A DNA stretch of 64,000 nt from Photorhabdus namnaonensis (GCF_001684335.1 NZ_LOIC01000099.1:1-64000), one strand, 5' to 3'. Shown: positions 1 to 9,093, counted from the first letter of the stretch. Notes: a model not told the origin generated them from the sequence alone. Translations and numbers: made by a program.

Positions 1-2258
1 GCTATGACATGACCATCCGGCCCGATATGTGGCGCGCCACCCTGCGCCAGAATGCCCGGATTTTTCAGCAGCAGGATATCAAAACCATCCTCACCACCCT
101 GCTCAAAGAGAACGGCGTCCGGGATGTGGCGTTCAGTCTGCGCAATCCCCACCCGGAACGGGAGTTCTGCGTCCAGTACCGCGAAACCGATTTTGAATTC
201 CTGCAACGGCTCACCGCCGAAGAAGGGATTTTTTACTTCTTTGAGTTCACCGGCCATAAAAACACCCTGGTGTTTGCCGACGATGCGGGCTCTGTCGTCA
301 ACGGCCCGGTGCTGCCCTATCACCCCGAAGAGGCCCAGCAATTGTGCATTACCCGGCTGACCCGCCAGGCGCAGGTGCGACCGGCGGTGGTCGAGCTCAA
401 AGATTACACCTTCAAAAACCCGGCCTGGGCGGCGGAGTTCCGTCATCAGATGCGGGAACAGGACCTCCAGCATACCGGGTACGAACACTTCGATTTTCCC
501 GGCCGCTTCAAAGACGAACAGCACGGCGCCGACTTCACCCGCTACCGGCTGGAAGCCCTGCGCAACAACGCCCTGACCGGCGACGGGGAAAGCAATGCCG
601 CGACGATGCAGCCCGGCGTGCTGTTCACCCTGACCGGCCATCCCCGGAATGACCTCAACCGGCGCTGGCAGCTGGTCGGCGTCACTCACCGGGGCAGCCA
701 GCCGCAGGCGCTGGAACAGACCGCCGGAGAGAGCGGCACCACCCTGAGCAACGACTTCACCTTCATTCCCGACAATCAGCACTGGCGCCCGGCCCCGTTA
801 CCCAAACCGGTGATGGAGGGCCCGCAGATTGCCAAAGTCGTCGGCCCCGAAGGCGAAGAAATCTACTGCGACCCGTTCGGCCGCATCCGCCTGCAATTCC
901 TCTGGGACCGTTACGGCCGGAGCAACGATAACAGCTCCTGCTGGATACGGGTGACTCAGCCCTGGGCCGGTCAGGGCTGGGGCATGCTGGCGATACCGCG
1001 TATCGGGCAGGAAGTGGTGGTGGACTTTCTGAACGGCGACCCGGACCAGCCGATTGTCACCGGACGCACCTACCATGCCAGCAATCTCCCGCCGGGAGAC
1101 CTGCCGGGCAGTAAAACCCGGATGACCTTTCGCTCCAAAACCCATAAAGGGGAAGGCTACAACGAGCTGCGCTTCGAGGATGCCAAAGGCAGTGAGGAAC
1201 TGGCGCTGCACGCCCAGCGGGACATGCACACCGTGGTGAAACACGACCAGACCCTGGTGGTGGAAACCGGCAACCGCCAGGTGGCGGTAAAGACCGGGGA
1301 TGAACAGACCCGCGTTGAACAGGGCAGCCTGACGGAAACCATCTGCCGGCTGCGCAGCACCGAAGCCAACCAGATACAGGTGAAAGCCGCCGCGGGTAAA
1401 GCCGGCGAGGGCACCCAGTTCTATACGGCCAGCGACAACATCACCCTGACCGTCGGCGCGGGCAGCATTGAGATGACCCAAACGCATATCACCCTCACCT
1501 TTGGCGGCTCCGTCATTACCCTGAACGCCGACGGGGTGTTGATTAATGGTTCCAAAATTGGCTTAAATAACGGTAGTGGTCAAAGCAGTGTTGCTCCACC
1601 TACGACAATAACTAAATCTCCTGCTCCTGATACTGCCCCTATAATTTTACCCTCGACAAGTCAGGAAGGAAAAAAACCATCTGTACCTGTAAATAGTCCG
1701 ATTACGGCAACACCTACAAGCCAATCACTTCAACCCAAAAGCAGTGCTATTTCAGCTGATAATGAAAAATCAATAAGCCAGGATGGATTGAATTTATTAA
1801 AAGAAATCGAAGGACTGCGATTGAAACCATATAATGACCAAACAGGCAAAAATATAGACAACTGGACTGAAGGGGCAACTATCGGATATGGTAAATTGAT
1901 TTCAAAAAGTGAATGGGATACATATAAAAATGGCATTACGGAAGATGAAGCAGAACAGCTCTTCAAAGATACTCTTGCACCTTATGAAAAAGCGGTAAAT
2001 GATGGAATAACAAAGGAAATAAAACAAAACGAGTACGACGCTTTAGTTTTGCTGTCATATAACATTGGTATCGGTGGATTCAAAAAATCATCTGTTGTCA
2101 AAATGATAAATGATGAAAATGCGAAGACAGGTTATGACAGCATTGATGATGCCTGGAAAGTATGGAATAAATCACAGGGCAAGGTCAATCAGGGCTTAAT
2201 AAACCGACGAGCAGCTGAGTTAAAAATATTTAATAATGGAGTCTATGAAAAATGGTAA
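1..2258 (+). CDS. vgrG: Evolved VgrG spike with C-terminal GH24 lysozyme effector (5' end cut by window)
   Basis: Type VI secretion spike protein. The frame is already open at base 3 (Tyr-Asp precede the first Met at base 9) and the N-terminal part of the gp27-like domain is missing, so the true start is upstream of the window. About 510 visible residues match the VgrG core: gp27-like domain, OB-fold with GEEIYCDPFGRIRLQF, then the gp5-like beta-helix. After a Pro/Ser/Thr-rich linker, residues ~590-745 form a phage-type lysozyme. The T4-lysozyme triad is readable: Glu in EGLRLKPYND, Asp nine residues later, Thr in EGATIGYG. The core is GC-rich; the tip, from about base 1545, is AT-rich, so the effector domain was probably acquired separately. 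The next gene overlaps by 7 bp and is the likely immunity gene. Peptidoglycan hydrolysis in the target periplasm is inferred. Confidence 0.93.
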   Translation, partial: YDMTIRPDMWRATLRQNARIFQQQDIKTILTTLLKENGVRDVAFSLRNPHPEREFCVQYRETDFEFLQRLTAEEGIFYFFEFTGHKNTLVFADDAGSVVNGPVLPYHPEEAQQLCITRLTRQAQVRPAVVELKDYTFKNPAWAAEFRHQMREQDLQHTGYEHFDFPGRFKDEQHGADFTRYRLEALRNNALTGDGESNAATMQPGVLFTLTGHPRNDLNRRWQLVGVTHRGSQPQALEQTAGESGTTLSNDFTFIPDNQHWRPAPLPKPVMEGPQIAKVVGPEGEEIYCDPFGRIRLQFLWDRYGRSNDNSSCWIRVTQPWAGQGWGMLAIPRIGQEVVVDFLNGDPDQPIVTGRTYHASNLPPGDLPGSKTRMTFRSKTHKGEGYNELRFEDAKGSEELALHAQRDMHTVVKHDQTLVVETGNRQVAVKTGDEQTRVEQGSLTETICRLRSTEANQIQVKAAAGKAGEGTQFYTASDNITLTVGAGSIEMTQTHITLTFGGSVITLNADGVLINGSKIGLNNGSGQSSVAPPTTITKSPAPDTAPIILPSTSQEGKKPSVPVNSPITATPTSQSLQPKSSAISADNEKSISQDGLNLLKEIEGLRLKPYNDQTGKNIDNWTEGATIGYGKLISKSEWDTYKNGITEDEAEQLFKDTLAPYEKAVNDGITKEIKQNEYDALVLLSYNIGIGGFKKSSVVKMINDENAKTGYDSIDDAWKVWNKSQGKVNQGLINRRAAELKIFNNGVYEKW

Positions 2259-2620
2259 AAAAAATATTTTCTACTCTTATTGGGATTATTTCTATTTCCC
2301 ATTCTTATACATCGTTTGCGTCTTATACTTCGTCATTGGAAACGGAAAAATTTATTATCACTATTAATGTTCTTTGCCCAGAAGGTGAAGTTACCTGTGA
2401 TGACGTTGTGTATACTGGAATAAGAAAAAAAGATAGCGCCACGCTAAGACTTAAAGGAAAAACATTAAATAAAAACTGTCAGACAGGAACCTGTAACTTA
2501 TATGGTTATGAATTCATTAATCGTGGTACGACATATACAATATATCTCGACGGGATATTAGAAATTACTCAAGGGAAGAAGTTGCTTTTATCAGAAGTCG
2601 GAAAGTGGCACGCCCAATAA
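2252..2620 (+). CDS. Putative periplasmic immunity protein for the VgrG lysozyme tip
   Basis: 122-residue protein that overlaps the end of vgrG by 7 bp, the usual arrangement for an effector/immunity pair. It starts with a Lys-Lys and hydrophobic Sec-type signal peptide (cleavage probably after ASF-A near residue 24). The mature part has four cysteines in two pairs, which could form two disulfides in the periplasm, where a lysozyme effector would have to be neutralised. I do not recognise the family. The immunity role is inferred from position, export signal and AT-rich composition shared with the lysozyme tip. Confidence 0.6.
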   Translation: MVKKIFSTLIGIISISHSYTSFASYTSSLETEKFIITINVLCPEGEVTCDDVVYTGIRKKDSATLRLKGKTLNKNCQTGTCNLYGYEFINRGTTYTIYLDGILEITQGKKLLLSEVGKWHAQ

Positions 2621-2677
2621 TGATTTCATATTAAATAAATTGCTTTTTTCTATCTCATTTTTTAGCAGGAAAATACG

Positions 2678-3127
2678 ATGACGCAGGAAAACACCTTAAT
2701 CCCTTTTCACTTTAACGCCGGCACCCTCAACGTGCCCCGCGACTGGCGGGATGTCAGCATGCTGGTGCTCACCAGCCCCGATGACCACAACGGCAGCAGC
2801 TTCACCCTGTCCCGCGACACCCTGCCCTGGGGCCTCGACTTCCCCCAGTTTGCCGAGCGCGAAATCACGTCACTCAGTCAGCAGCTGAAAGACTGGCAGC
2901 TTATCGCCCAGGAACCCGGCCGGCTCAATGGCCGCGACACCCTGACCGCCGAGTTCACCTGGTCCGCCCCGCAGGGCCCCCTGCATCAGCTGATGATGAT
3001 GCTCAACCTGCCACACCAGGTGCTGATTCTGACCGGCACCTGCAACGGCGCCATGACCCCGGCTCAGCGCGAGCAGATGCTGGCCATCATGACCTCGTTT
3101 CAAGCCCGTCCGGGTGAAGAACCCTAA
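2678..3127 (+). CDS. Eag-type T6SS chaperone (DcrB/DUF1795 family)
   Basis: 149-residue protein of the DcrB-like DUF1795 family. It lies directly before a PAAR protein with hydrophobic segments, the usual place for Eag chaperones, which bind and shield the transmembrane regions of PAAR-Rhs effectors and load them on VgrG. The start at 2678 has an AGCAGGAAA ribosome-binding region. GC-rich composition matches the VgrG and Rhs cores rather than the AT-rich immunity gene just upstream. It ends 15 bp before the PAAR gene, so co-translation is likely. Family assignment is from sequence resemblance; function is from family knowledge. Confidence 0.85.
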   Translation: MTQENTLIPFHFNAGTLNVPRDWRDVSMLVLTSPDDHNGSSFTLSRDTLPWGLDFPQFAEREITSLSQQLKDWQLIAQEPGRLNGRDTLTAEFTWSAPQGPLHQLMMMLNLPHQVLILTGTCNGAMTPAQREQMLAIMTSFQARPGEEP

Positions 3128-3142
3128 CCGCCGGGAGTCGTC

Positions 3143-3793
3143 ATGAGCCTATTACAAAATGTCTGGGTGGGTGCCGGGGCCGCCCACCGCCCGCCGGCCT
3201 CCTCACCCCGGCAAACGCCCCCCGGTCCCGGGGCCGCCGCCCCGGCGAAAACCGCCACGCCGCCGCCCCGAACCGCCAGGACGACATCGGGTTCAGACAA
3301 GGCGCTGGCCTTTCTGGAAAGCGAGGCGTTCAGCCAGGCTTCGCTGGGCGCGGCCGGGGCTTACGCGGTCGCCACCGGCGCTGCCGCGCCCTTTGCCGCC
3401 GGCCTGGCCGCCGGGGCCGTCGGCGCGTCTGCCGGCCGTTATGTCGGCGATAAAATCGGCCGCCAGATCGCCCGCGCGATGGGCATGCAGACCGTCTCCA
3501 CCGAAGGGAGCGCGCCCGCCCGGCTCGGGGATGCGATTGCCCACCAGAACAAAAGCGCCGGGTTATGGGGCGCGCTGGGCGGCGTCCTGATGGGCGCCGT
3601 CGTGGCGGTGGCCGCGGCCGCGTTTGTGGTGGCGACGGCCGGCGTCGGCGCCGCTATCGGGCAATACGGACAGAATAAAGGCGCCATTATTGAAGGCTCC
3701 CCCAATGTCTTTTTTGAAGGCAAACCAGTGGCCCGGGTCGGGGACAAAATTGTATGCAGCGCCCACCCCGTCGGTGAAAAAAACCGGCTGTGA
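3143..3793 (+). CDS. PAAR-domain half of a PAAR-Rhs T6SS effector, separated from the Rhs half by a frameshift
   Basis: 216 codons. A Pro-rich N-terminus is followed by Ala/Gly-rich membrane segments (~residues 72-95 and ~138-175) flanking a pre-PAAR-like ARLGDAIAH motif, the region Eag chaperones bind. A PAAR-type segment follows (EGSPNVFFEGKPVARVGDKI), and then a stop at 3791-3793. The frame ends just after an A7 run at 3777-3783. Reading six A's instead of seven continues straight into the Rhs core starting at CDSQLCHKAGEPVDVATGD, giving one 1415-residue PAAR-Rhs protein of normal size. As written, the gene is split. It is either a real frameshift, a slippage site or a homopolymer sequencing error. 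Confidence 0.85.
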   Translation: MSLLQNVWVGAGAAHRPPASSPRQTPPGPGAAAPAKTATPPPRTARTTSGSDKALAFLESEAFSQASLGAAGAYAVATGAAAPFAAGLAAGAVGASAGRYVGDKIGRQIARAMGMQTVSTEGSAPARLGDAIAHQNKSAGLWGALGGVLMGAVVAVAAAAFVVATAGVGAAIGQYGQNKGAIIEGSPNVFFEGKPVARVGDKIVCSAHPVGEKNRL

Positions 3794-6700
3794 CAGTCAG
3801 CTCTGTCACAAAGCCGGGGAGCCGGTAGACGTGGCGACCGGCGACTTCCTACAGGTCTGGCCGGTGCTGGCCCTGCCGGGGGTACTGCCGCTCACCCTCA
3901 ACCGGACCTACCGCTCCACCGCCGCTCTGTCCGGGCTGTTCGGCCCCAAATGGGCCGATGACTGGTCGCAGCACCTGCGCCGCGACGGCGAGGAAACCCA
4001 TTTCACCGATAGCGAGGGAGTGATTTACACCTTCCACACCCCGACGGAAAACGTCTTCTCGGTCAACCTCCATGCCGGTCACTATCTGCTCTACGGGCAA
4101 CGCGACGGCGAACTGCGCCTGTTTAACCGCCGCACCCAGCAGATACTGAGCTTTGCCGAAGTCCAGGAGGATAAACGCCGCCTGTCCCTGATAGAGGACC
4201 GCAACGGCAATCAGACCGTTTTTCATTACGATGAACAGCAGCGCCTGACCCGCCTGGTCCATGCCGACACCACGACCCTGGCGCTGCATTACGAGCACCA
4301 GCAGCTCACGGCCATTGACTGGCTGCACGCAGCACAGCGCCAGCGGCTGGTGACCTGCCGCTATGATAATTCGGGGTATCTGGCGGAATGTGACGCCTTT
4401 CAGTTTCACCACCTGTGGCATGAATACAGTCCGCAGGGGCACCTGACCCGCTGGCGCGACACCGATAAAACCGATGTCACGATTCACTATGACAACGCGG
4501 GCCGGGTGACGGCCACCACCACCCCGCAGGGATACTGGCAGGACCGCTTTGAATATGATGACGACCATCACATCACCACCTATTTCGATGCCGAAGGCGG
4601 CTGTACCCGCTACCACTATAACGCCGACGGCCTGGTAACCCGTCTGGTGGACCCGCTCGGCCATGACACCCGGACCGAATGGGATTTCAGTTGCAAAACC
4701 GCCGAAACCGACCCGCTGGGCCGGACCACCGCGTATGAGTACAGCCCTTACGGCGAGCTGACCGCCTTGCTGTCGCCCGCCGGGGACCTCACTGCTTACG
4801 ATTACAATGAATACGGCCAACTTACCCAGGTCACTCAGCCGGACGGCGCCCGCTGGCGACTGCATTACAGCGAACAGGGGAATCTGACCTCGGTTATCGA
4901 CCCCCAGGGGCGGGTGGAAGAGACCCGTTACGGCCCGCGGGGAGAAATCCTGCGCCAGGTCCTGCCCGACGGCCGCACCTGGCGCTACGGCTATGAACGC
5001 CAGCAGCTCAGTGAAATTCGGGCCCCGGACGACACCCTGACCCGGTTTGACACCGACGGCCTGGGCCGGTTATTGCGGGTCACCGACGCGTTACATCAGC
5101 AGACCGACTATCACCACAGCCCGTTTCATGCCAGCCCGGCGGGCAGCGTCAGCGAGATTCACTTACCGGATGGCATCCGGCAGACGATTGACTACGACAG
5201 CGAGCGCCGGGTCTCGGCGGTGACCGACGGGGAAGGCCGGACCACCCGCTATACCTATGACGCCTTTGACCGGCTCAGCCGCCTCACCCGCCCGGACGGC
5301 TCGGCCCTGACTTTTGGCTACGACCGGCTGACCCGCCTGAAAACCGTGACCAATGAAACCGGTGAAACTTACCACTACACCCGAGACCCGGCCGGCCGGG
5401 TGATTAGCGAAACCGATTTTACCGGCCGGACCATTCATTATCAGTATGACGCCGCCGGACGCCGCCTCACCGCCCGTTACCCCCATCACCAGCTGCTGCG
5501 CTGGTGCTACACCGACGACGACCGCCTTACCCGCCAGGAAGCGTGGCAGGAAGAGGCCGGGCAGTGCACGTTATGCGCCGTCACCAGCTACGACCATGAC
5601 GCGCAGGGACGGTTGATACGGGCCGCCAACCCGGATGCGGTGGTGGCGTTTGAATACGATGAAGCCGGCCGCCTGACTCAAGAGACGATTAACGGGCGCG
5701 CCGTCAGCCATCAGTGGGACCCGATAAGCGGCCTGCCCACCGGATACCAGGCGGACACCCTGCCCGCGGTCAACTGGTACTACGGCCTCAACGGCCGGCT
5801 GATGCAGTGGCAGCTTGACGGCCATGCTCCGTTGCAGATGCAGCATGACGGGCTGGGCCGGGAAATCGCGCGGGAAAGCGCCGCCGGCTTTATCCAGTCA
5901 CAGGCTTACACTCCGGTGGGGCTGCTGGCCCATCAGACCGCCGGGCGCAGCTCCGACTGGTTCAAACAGACGCTGTACGAGGCCGACCCGCATTTCCCGC
6001 CGATGGGCAGCGCGGTGACCCGCCACTGGCATTACACCCCGGCCTACAACGTGGCCTGCATTGAAGACCCCCGCTGGGACGAGACGCGCTACGGCTACAA
6101 TGTGAATGACCAGGTGGTGACCGCCCAGTTTGGCGGAATGCGGGCCTGTGATGAACTGTTTGTGTACGACGCCGGCCAGCACCTGCATTACCAAAAACGG
6201 GTGCCGGAACGGCTCAGTGAAGACCTGCGCCAGAGCTACCACACCCAGCAGGCGGGGCGGGTGATTCAGCACGGCGCCTGCACGTATCGCTACGATGAAA
6301 ACGGGCGGCGGACAGAAAAAACCGAACAGCGACGGGGATACCGGCCGCGGACCTGGCGCTACCGCTGGGATGCGCAAGACCGGCTGACCGGCTTTATCAG
6401 CCCGGAAGGAGTGCGCTGGCGTTATGGCTATGATGCCTTCGGGCGACGGATTAGCAAGCGAAAGGAGACAGACACCGCCGGACCGCCGGTGAAGCCGACC
6501 GCGATAATCGGCTATGATTACCTGTGGAGCGGGGAGCAGCTGATTGAAGAGACCCCGGTCCGGGCTGACGGCACCGTTGACTACGCGCACAGTATTCACT
6601 GGCTGTATGAGCCGGGCGCCCTGACCCCTTCGGCCCGGTTTGAAAAAGGCCGGCTATATTATGTGGTGAGCGATCACCAGGGAACCGTGCGGGAAATTCT

Positions 6701-7391
6701 GACCGAGGAAGGGGAGCTGATATGGGCGGGCCGGTTACTCACCTGGGGCGAGCCGGAATGCTGGCCGGTGCTGACAGTCAATGACCCGCGCAACCTGACC
6801 TGCAACCTGAGATTCGTCGGCCAATATGAAGACACGGAGAGCGGTTTATTTTATAATCGGCACCGTTATTACGAGAGGGAAACAGGCCAGTACTTATCGG
6901 CAGATCCGCTGAATCTTAGTGGAGGATTTAACCCGTACGGGTATGTCCATGATCCGGTCAATTGGGTTGATCCTCTGGGATTAACAGAGTGTCCAGATAT
7001 TGTATCTTATAGGGGAGACTCCAGAAAACCTGATGTCGTTTTCAAAGAAGGATTTCAGCCTCAGGGAACAAGTACGGACTTATACAGACATGCAAAAGAT
7101 AATTACGACCCACCTAGTAATTTTATTAGCACTACAAAATCTCCTAATATGGCTGCTGAATACGGCTCGCAATTTTATACTGAGAATGGATATGTATATG
7201 CTATGAAAACGAAAAATGGCATAGATGTAAACGCCGTTTTAGGTAAAGATTCCCCATTCCCTAAAGAATTAGAAATTGCTGTGCCTGGCGGAGTTAGCCC
7301 TAAAAATATATTGGGTGCAACACCTGTTGATGCTTCTGGTAATTTTGCTAATTATAGTATCTTAAACCCGCAAAGGTATGGATCAAAATGA
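3624..7391 (+). CDS. Rhs core with C-terminal ADP-ribosyltransferase-like toxin tip
   Basis: The frame is open from 3624, but homology begins near 3784 (CHKAGEPVDVATGDF), so the first ~53 codons are out-of-frame PAAR DNA. The bulk is an Rhs shell with many YD repeats (patterns such as YDAFDRLSRL and YDAAGRRL). It closes with the RHRYYERETGQYLSADP core and a DPxGL junction (WVDPLGL). The tip, ~140 residues after the junction, shows an R-S-E ADP-ribosyltransferase pattern: Arg in SYRGDSR, Ser-Thr-Thr in FISTTKSP, and Glu in ELEIAVPGG. GC-rich DNA turns AT-rich at about 6850, just before the tip. ADP-ribosylating Rhs tips are known in Photorhabdus (Tre23 modifies 23S rRNA); whether this is that toxin cannot be decided here. 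Its cognate immunity gene overlaps by 4 bp. Confidence 0.88.
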   Translation: MWWRRPASAPLSGNTDRIKAPLLKAPPMSFLKANQWPGSGTKLYAAPTPSVKKTGCDSQLCHKAGEPVDVATGDFLQVWPVLALPGVLPLTLNRTYRSTAALSGLFGPKWADDWSQHLRRDGEETHFTDSEGVIYTFHTPTENVFSVNLHAGHYLLYGQRDGELRLFNRRTQQILSFAEVQEDKRRLSLIEDRNGNQTVFHYDEQQRLTRLVHADTTTLALHYEHQQLTAIDWLHAAQRQRLVTCRYDNSGYLAECDAFQFHHLWHEYSPQGHLTRWRDTDKTDVTIHYDNAGRVTATTTPQGYWQDRFEYDDDHHITTYFDAEGGCTRYHYNADGLVTRLVDPLGHDTRTEWDFSCKTAETDPLGRTTAYEYSPYGELTALLSPAGDLTAYDYNEYGQLTQVTQPDGARWRLHYSEQGNLTSVIDPQGRVEETRYGPRGEILRQVLPDGRTWRYGYERQQLSEIRAPDDTLTRFDTDGLGRLLRVTDALHQQTDYHHSPFHASPAGSVSEIHLPDGIRQTIDYDSERRVSAVTDGEGRTTRYTYDAFDRLSRLTRPDGSALTFGYDRLTRLKTVTNETGETYHYTRDPAGRVISETDFTGRTIHYQYDAAGRRLTARYPHHQLLRWCYTDDDRLTRQEAWQEEAGQCTLCAVTSYDHDAQGRLIRAANPDAVVAFEYDEAGRLTQETINGRAVSHQWDPISGLPTGYQADTLPAVNWYYGLNGRLMQWQLDGHAPLQMQHDGLGREIARESAAGFIQSQAYTPVGLLAHQTAGRSSDWFKQTLYEADPHFPPMGSAVTRHWHYTPAYNVACIEDPRWDETRYGYNVNDQVVTAQFGGMRACDELFVYDAGQHLHYQKRVPERLSEDLRQSYHTQQAGRVIQHGACTYRYDENGRRTEKTEQRRGYRPRTWRYRWDAQDRLTGFISPEGVRWRYGYDAFGRRISKRKETDTAGPPVKPTAIIGYDYLWSGEQLIEETPVRADGTVDYAHSIHWLYEPGALTPSARFEKGRLYYVVSDHQGTVREILTEEGELIWAGRLLTWGEPECWPVLTVNDPRNLTCNLRFVGQYEDTESGLFYNRHRYYERETGQYLSADPLNLSGGFNPYGYVHDPVNWVDPLGLTECPDIVSYRGDSRKPDVVFKEGFQPQGTSTDLYRHAKDNYDPPSNFISTTKSPNMAAEYGSQFYTENGYVYAMKTKNGIDVNAVLGKDSPFPKELEIAVPGGVSPKNILGATPVDASGNFANYSILNPQRYGSK
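3777..3783 (+). other. A7 homopolymer at the PAAR/Rhs frame junction
   Basis: Seven consecutive A's lie where the PAAR frame must shift by one base to enter the Rhs frame. Deleting one A restores a continuous PAAR-Rhs reading frame with no residue lost at the junction. Tracts like this are known sites of polymerase slippage, and also of sequencing error; the sequence alone cannot separate these. Confidence 0.8.
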
Positions 7392-7789
7392 GCATAAAAA
7401 AAATAACAGTTAAAACAATAGAGAACGGTAATAAAGGGGAAGCCGAATTATATTTGCTTACCTCACCCAACTCTGAATGCCACATGAAGATTCTCATAAA
7501 TGGAATTTGTCGAGTAGAAGTGAGTGACTTTGATTTTTTCTCTTGTTTTTCAAAAGCAAGGAAAGAGTTAAAAGATATAACCTTTCTTTGCAAAGGTGCA
7601 AAAAGGAATGTATATCCATCTAATATGTCAAGACAGATGTCTTTAGGCATGGTTGCCTATGAATGCACATTAGGCAAACAAGCCACACGTGAAGATATAG
7701 TCAAAACATTTGATTTCGATGATTTGAATTTAGCAACTAATCCAGATGAACAAAAAGAATTTCATTATGAATGGCTTAAATCATTTTAA
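7388..7789 (+). CDS. Putative immunity protein for the Rhs ART tip
   Basis: 133-residue, soluble, AT-rich gene whose ATG overlaps the rhs stop (ATGA), implying translational coupling. It has no signal peptide or membrane segment, so it would act in the cytoplasm, where an ADP-ribosyltransferase would act. I recognise no family. The immunity role rests on position. A terminator follows at 7808, closing the vgrG-rhs transcription unit. Confidence 0.65.
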   Translation: MSIKKITVKTIENGNKGEAELYLLTSPNSECHMKILINGICRVEVSDFDFFSCFSKARKELKDITFLCKGAKRNVYPSNMSRQMSLGMVAYECTLGKQATREDIVKTFDFDDLNLATNPDEQKEFHYEWLKSF

Positions 7790-7807
7790 TTGAAGTAAAT
7801 AATAAAA

Positions 7808-7848
7808 AGCCGGAAATATCCTCGTAATCTTCCGGTTTTGTTTTTTTA
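7808..7848 (+). terminator. Intrinsic terminator after the Rhs immunity gene
   Basis: AGCCGGAA pairs with TTCCGGTT across a 14-nt loop and is followed by a T-rich tract. The same hairpin type recurs at 8815 and, decayed, at 10029, showing that the tip/immunity cassettes were copied with their terminators. Confidence 0.8.
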
Positions 7849-7884
7849 ATAGCTGCTCAAATGTAAGCAGCGCATTACGGTTAC

Positions 7885-8346
7885 GTGCACAATCCAGTCA
7901 ACTGGATTGATCCGTTTGGGCTTAGTAGTTTTGATCCATTTATACATGGTGACATTACAGATTTCCCTAAAGATTTGCATTTTGGTCAAAATAGAATAGC
8001 GCCAAACTTTAGTAGCATAGGAAGTCAGGCAGACCCTTTGATAACAGGAAGGCCTATTCTGGATGTAGCAAATGATATTAAGGTTGGGAAAATTAGCCCT
8101 GATACTTTTGTTATTTCATATACGATTGATCCTGCGACAGGTAAACCTATAACGCTTAATAACCGTGGTTTAGCCGCTATAGTTGAATCTGGAAAATTCC
8201 CTCAAAGTGCAATATATGTTCCCTATGAACATGTTCCGAAACATTTAGTAGCGGATATTTTAGATAGGCCACCTTCTAGGTCTATAGATATTACGCATAA
8301 TAAAGATGGCTCTGGCCTTGTTAAGACAATTGGCTGCAAAAAATAG
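7885..8346 (+). CDS. Displaced (orphan) Rhs toxin tip, possibly ParB/Srx-like
   Basis: The frame runs from 7867, right after a stop codon, and begins inside an Rhs junction: YGYVHNPVNWIDPFGL, parallel to YGYVHDPVNWVDPLGL in the intact rhs. The only possible start is GTG at 7885, inside the junction, with no evident ribosome-binding site, so this is probably a silent tip cassette that needs recombination with the rhs core. The ~140-residue toxin region has ITGRPILDVANDIKVG and a NNRGLAAI motif. These remind me of ParB/sulfiredoxin-like domains of polymorphic toxins; this assignment is tentative. The next gene is its probable immunity. Confidence 0.6.
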   Translation: MHNPVNWIDPFGLSSFDPFIHGDITDFPKDLHFGQNRIAPNFSSIGSQADPLITGRPILDVANDIKVGKISPDTFVISYTIDPATGKPITLNNRGLAAIVESGKFPQSAIYVPYEHVPKHLVADILDRPPSRSIDITHNKDGSGLVKTIGCKK

Positions 8347-8358
8347 TTAGGAAATGAT

Positions 8359-8805
8359 ATGACAATACAGTTAATGCCAGAAAAAACAGAGTTTAGGATA
8401 TCAACTACAGACCTTGAAACTGTTTATACAGAATCGAGTGGGGTTAAGCTCAGACTTGATGTTCTACGTATTGATAATTTTAAGAGTGATACATATCGTA
8501 ATATAGAAATTCATTTTTTGATTGTGGCTGAACTCAAGTGTATTACTATGAATTTCTTCGATCTTAATCATCAAAACTATGCAATAGAGGGGCAGGATTT
8601 TACAGTAAATAGAATTGATTTTTGGGAAAAAAATGGATATCACCCTGATTCTGGTTTTTATCAAGTAACTAATTCAGATATATTGAACAATAAAAGACCA
8701 TTATATGATCCTAAAAATAGATTCGATTTAAAGCATTATTTAATTAATGGCAATGATAGCCATGTAGAAATAATTGCATCTAAATATGAATATCGATATT
8801 TATAA
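8359..8805 (+). CDS. Putative immunity protein paired with the displaced Rhs tip
   Basis: 148-residue, AT-rich, soluble protein 12 bp after the displaced tip, with a GGAAATGAT start context, ending 10 bp before a strong terminator. I recognise no family. It is called immunity from its place in a tip/immunity/terminator cassette identical in layout to the intact rhs module. Confidence 0.55.
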   Translation: MTIQLMPEKTEFRISTTDLETVYTESSGVKLRLDVLRIDNFKSDTYRNIEIHFLIVAELKCITMNFFDLNHQNYAIEGQDFTVNRIDFWEKNGYHPDSGFYQVTNSDILNNKRPLYDPKNRFDLKHYLINGNDSHVEIIASKYEYRYL

Positions 8806-8814
8806 GTAGTAATT

Positions 8815-8856
8815 AAAGCCGGAAAGATCCCCGTAATCTTTCCGGCTTTGTTATTT
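8815..8856 (+). terminator. Strong intrinsic terminator after the second tip cassette
   Basis: A 14-bp stem (AAAGCCGGAAAGAT with ATCTTTCCGGCTTT) with a 7-nt loop is followed by a T-rich run. It is closely related to the hairpin at 7808. Confidence 0.9.
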
Positions 8857-9093
8857 TTATGCTTAAAATAGATATCTTACAGACTTGGCCTTATATATTA
8901 AATATATAATTTAAAATCACAAAAATATAAAATAAATAAGAAGATAAAAAAAGCAATAATACATGAAAATATAAGATTAATAGTAAATATATACATAAAC
9001 TATATTTAAAATATTTTATTCTATTTTCTCTCTGAAACAGCAAAAAGCTAGAATCACTTCCGGCCTGCTTCTTTCTTACCGTGGTGAATACCC

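Noticed and set aside
798..1487. Long minus-strand reading frame opposite vgrG, and similar ones opposite rhs (for example 3849-4865 and 5898-6599)
   Set aside because: They mirror GC-rich codon structure on the plus strand, have no family features, and overlap well-supported genes entirely.
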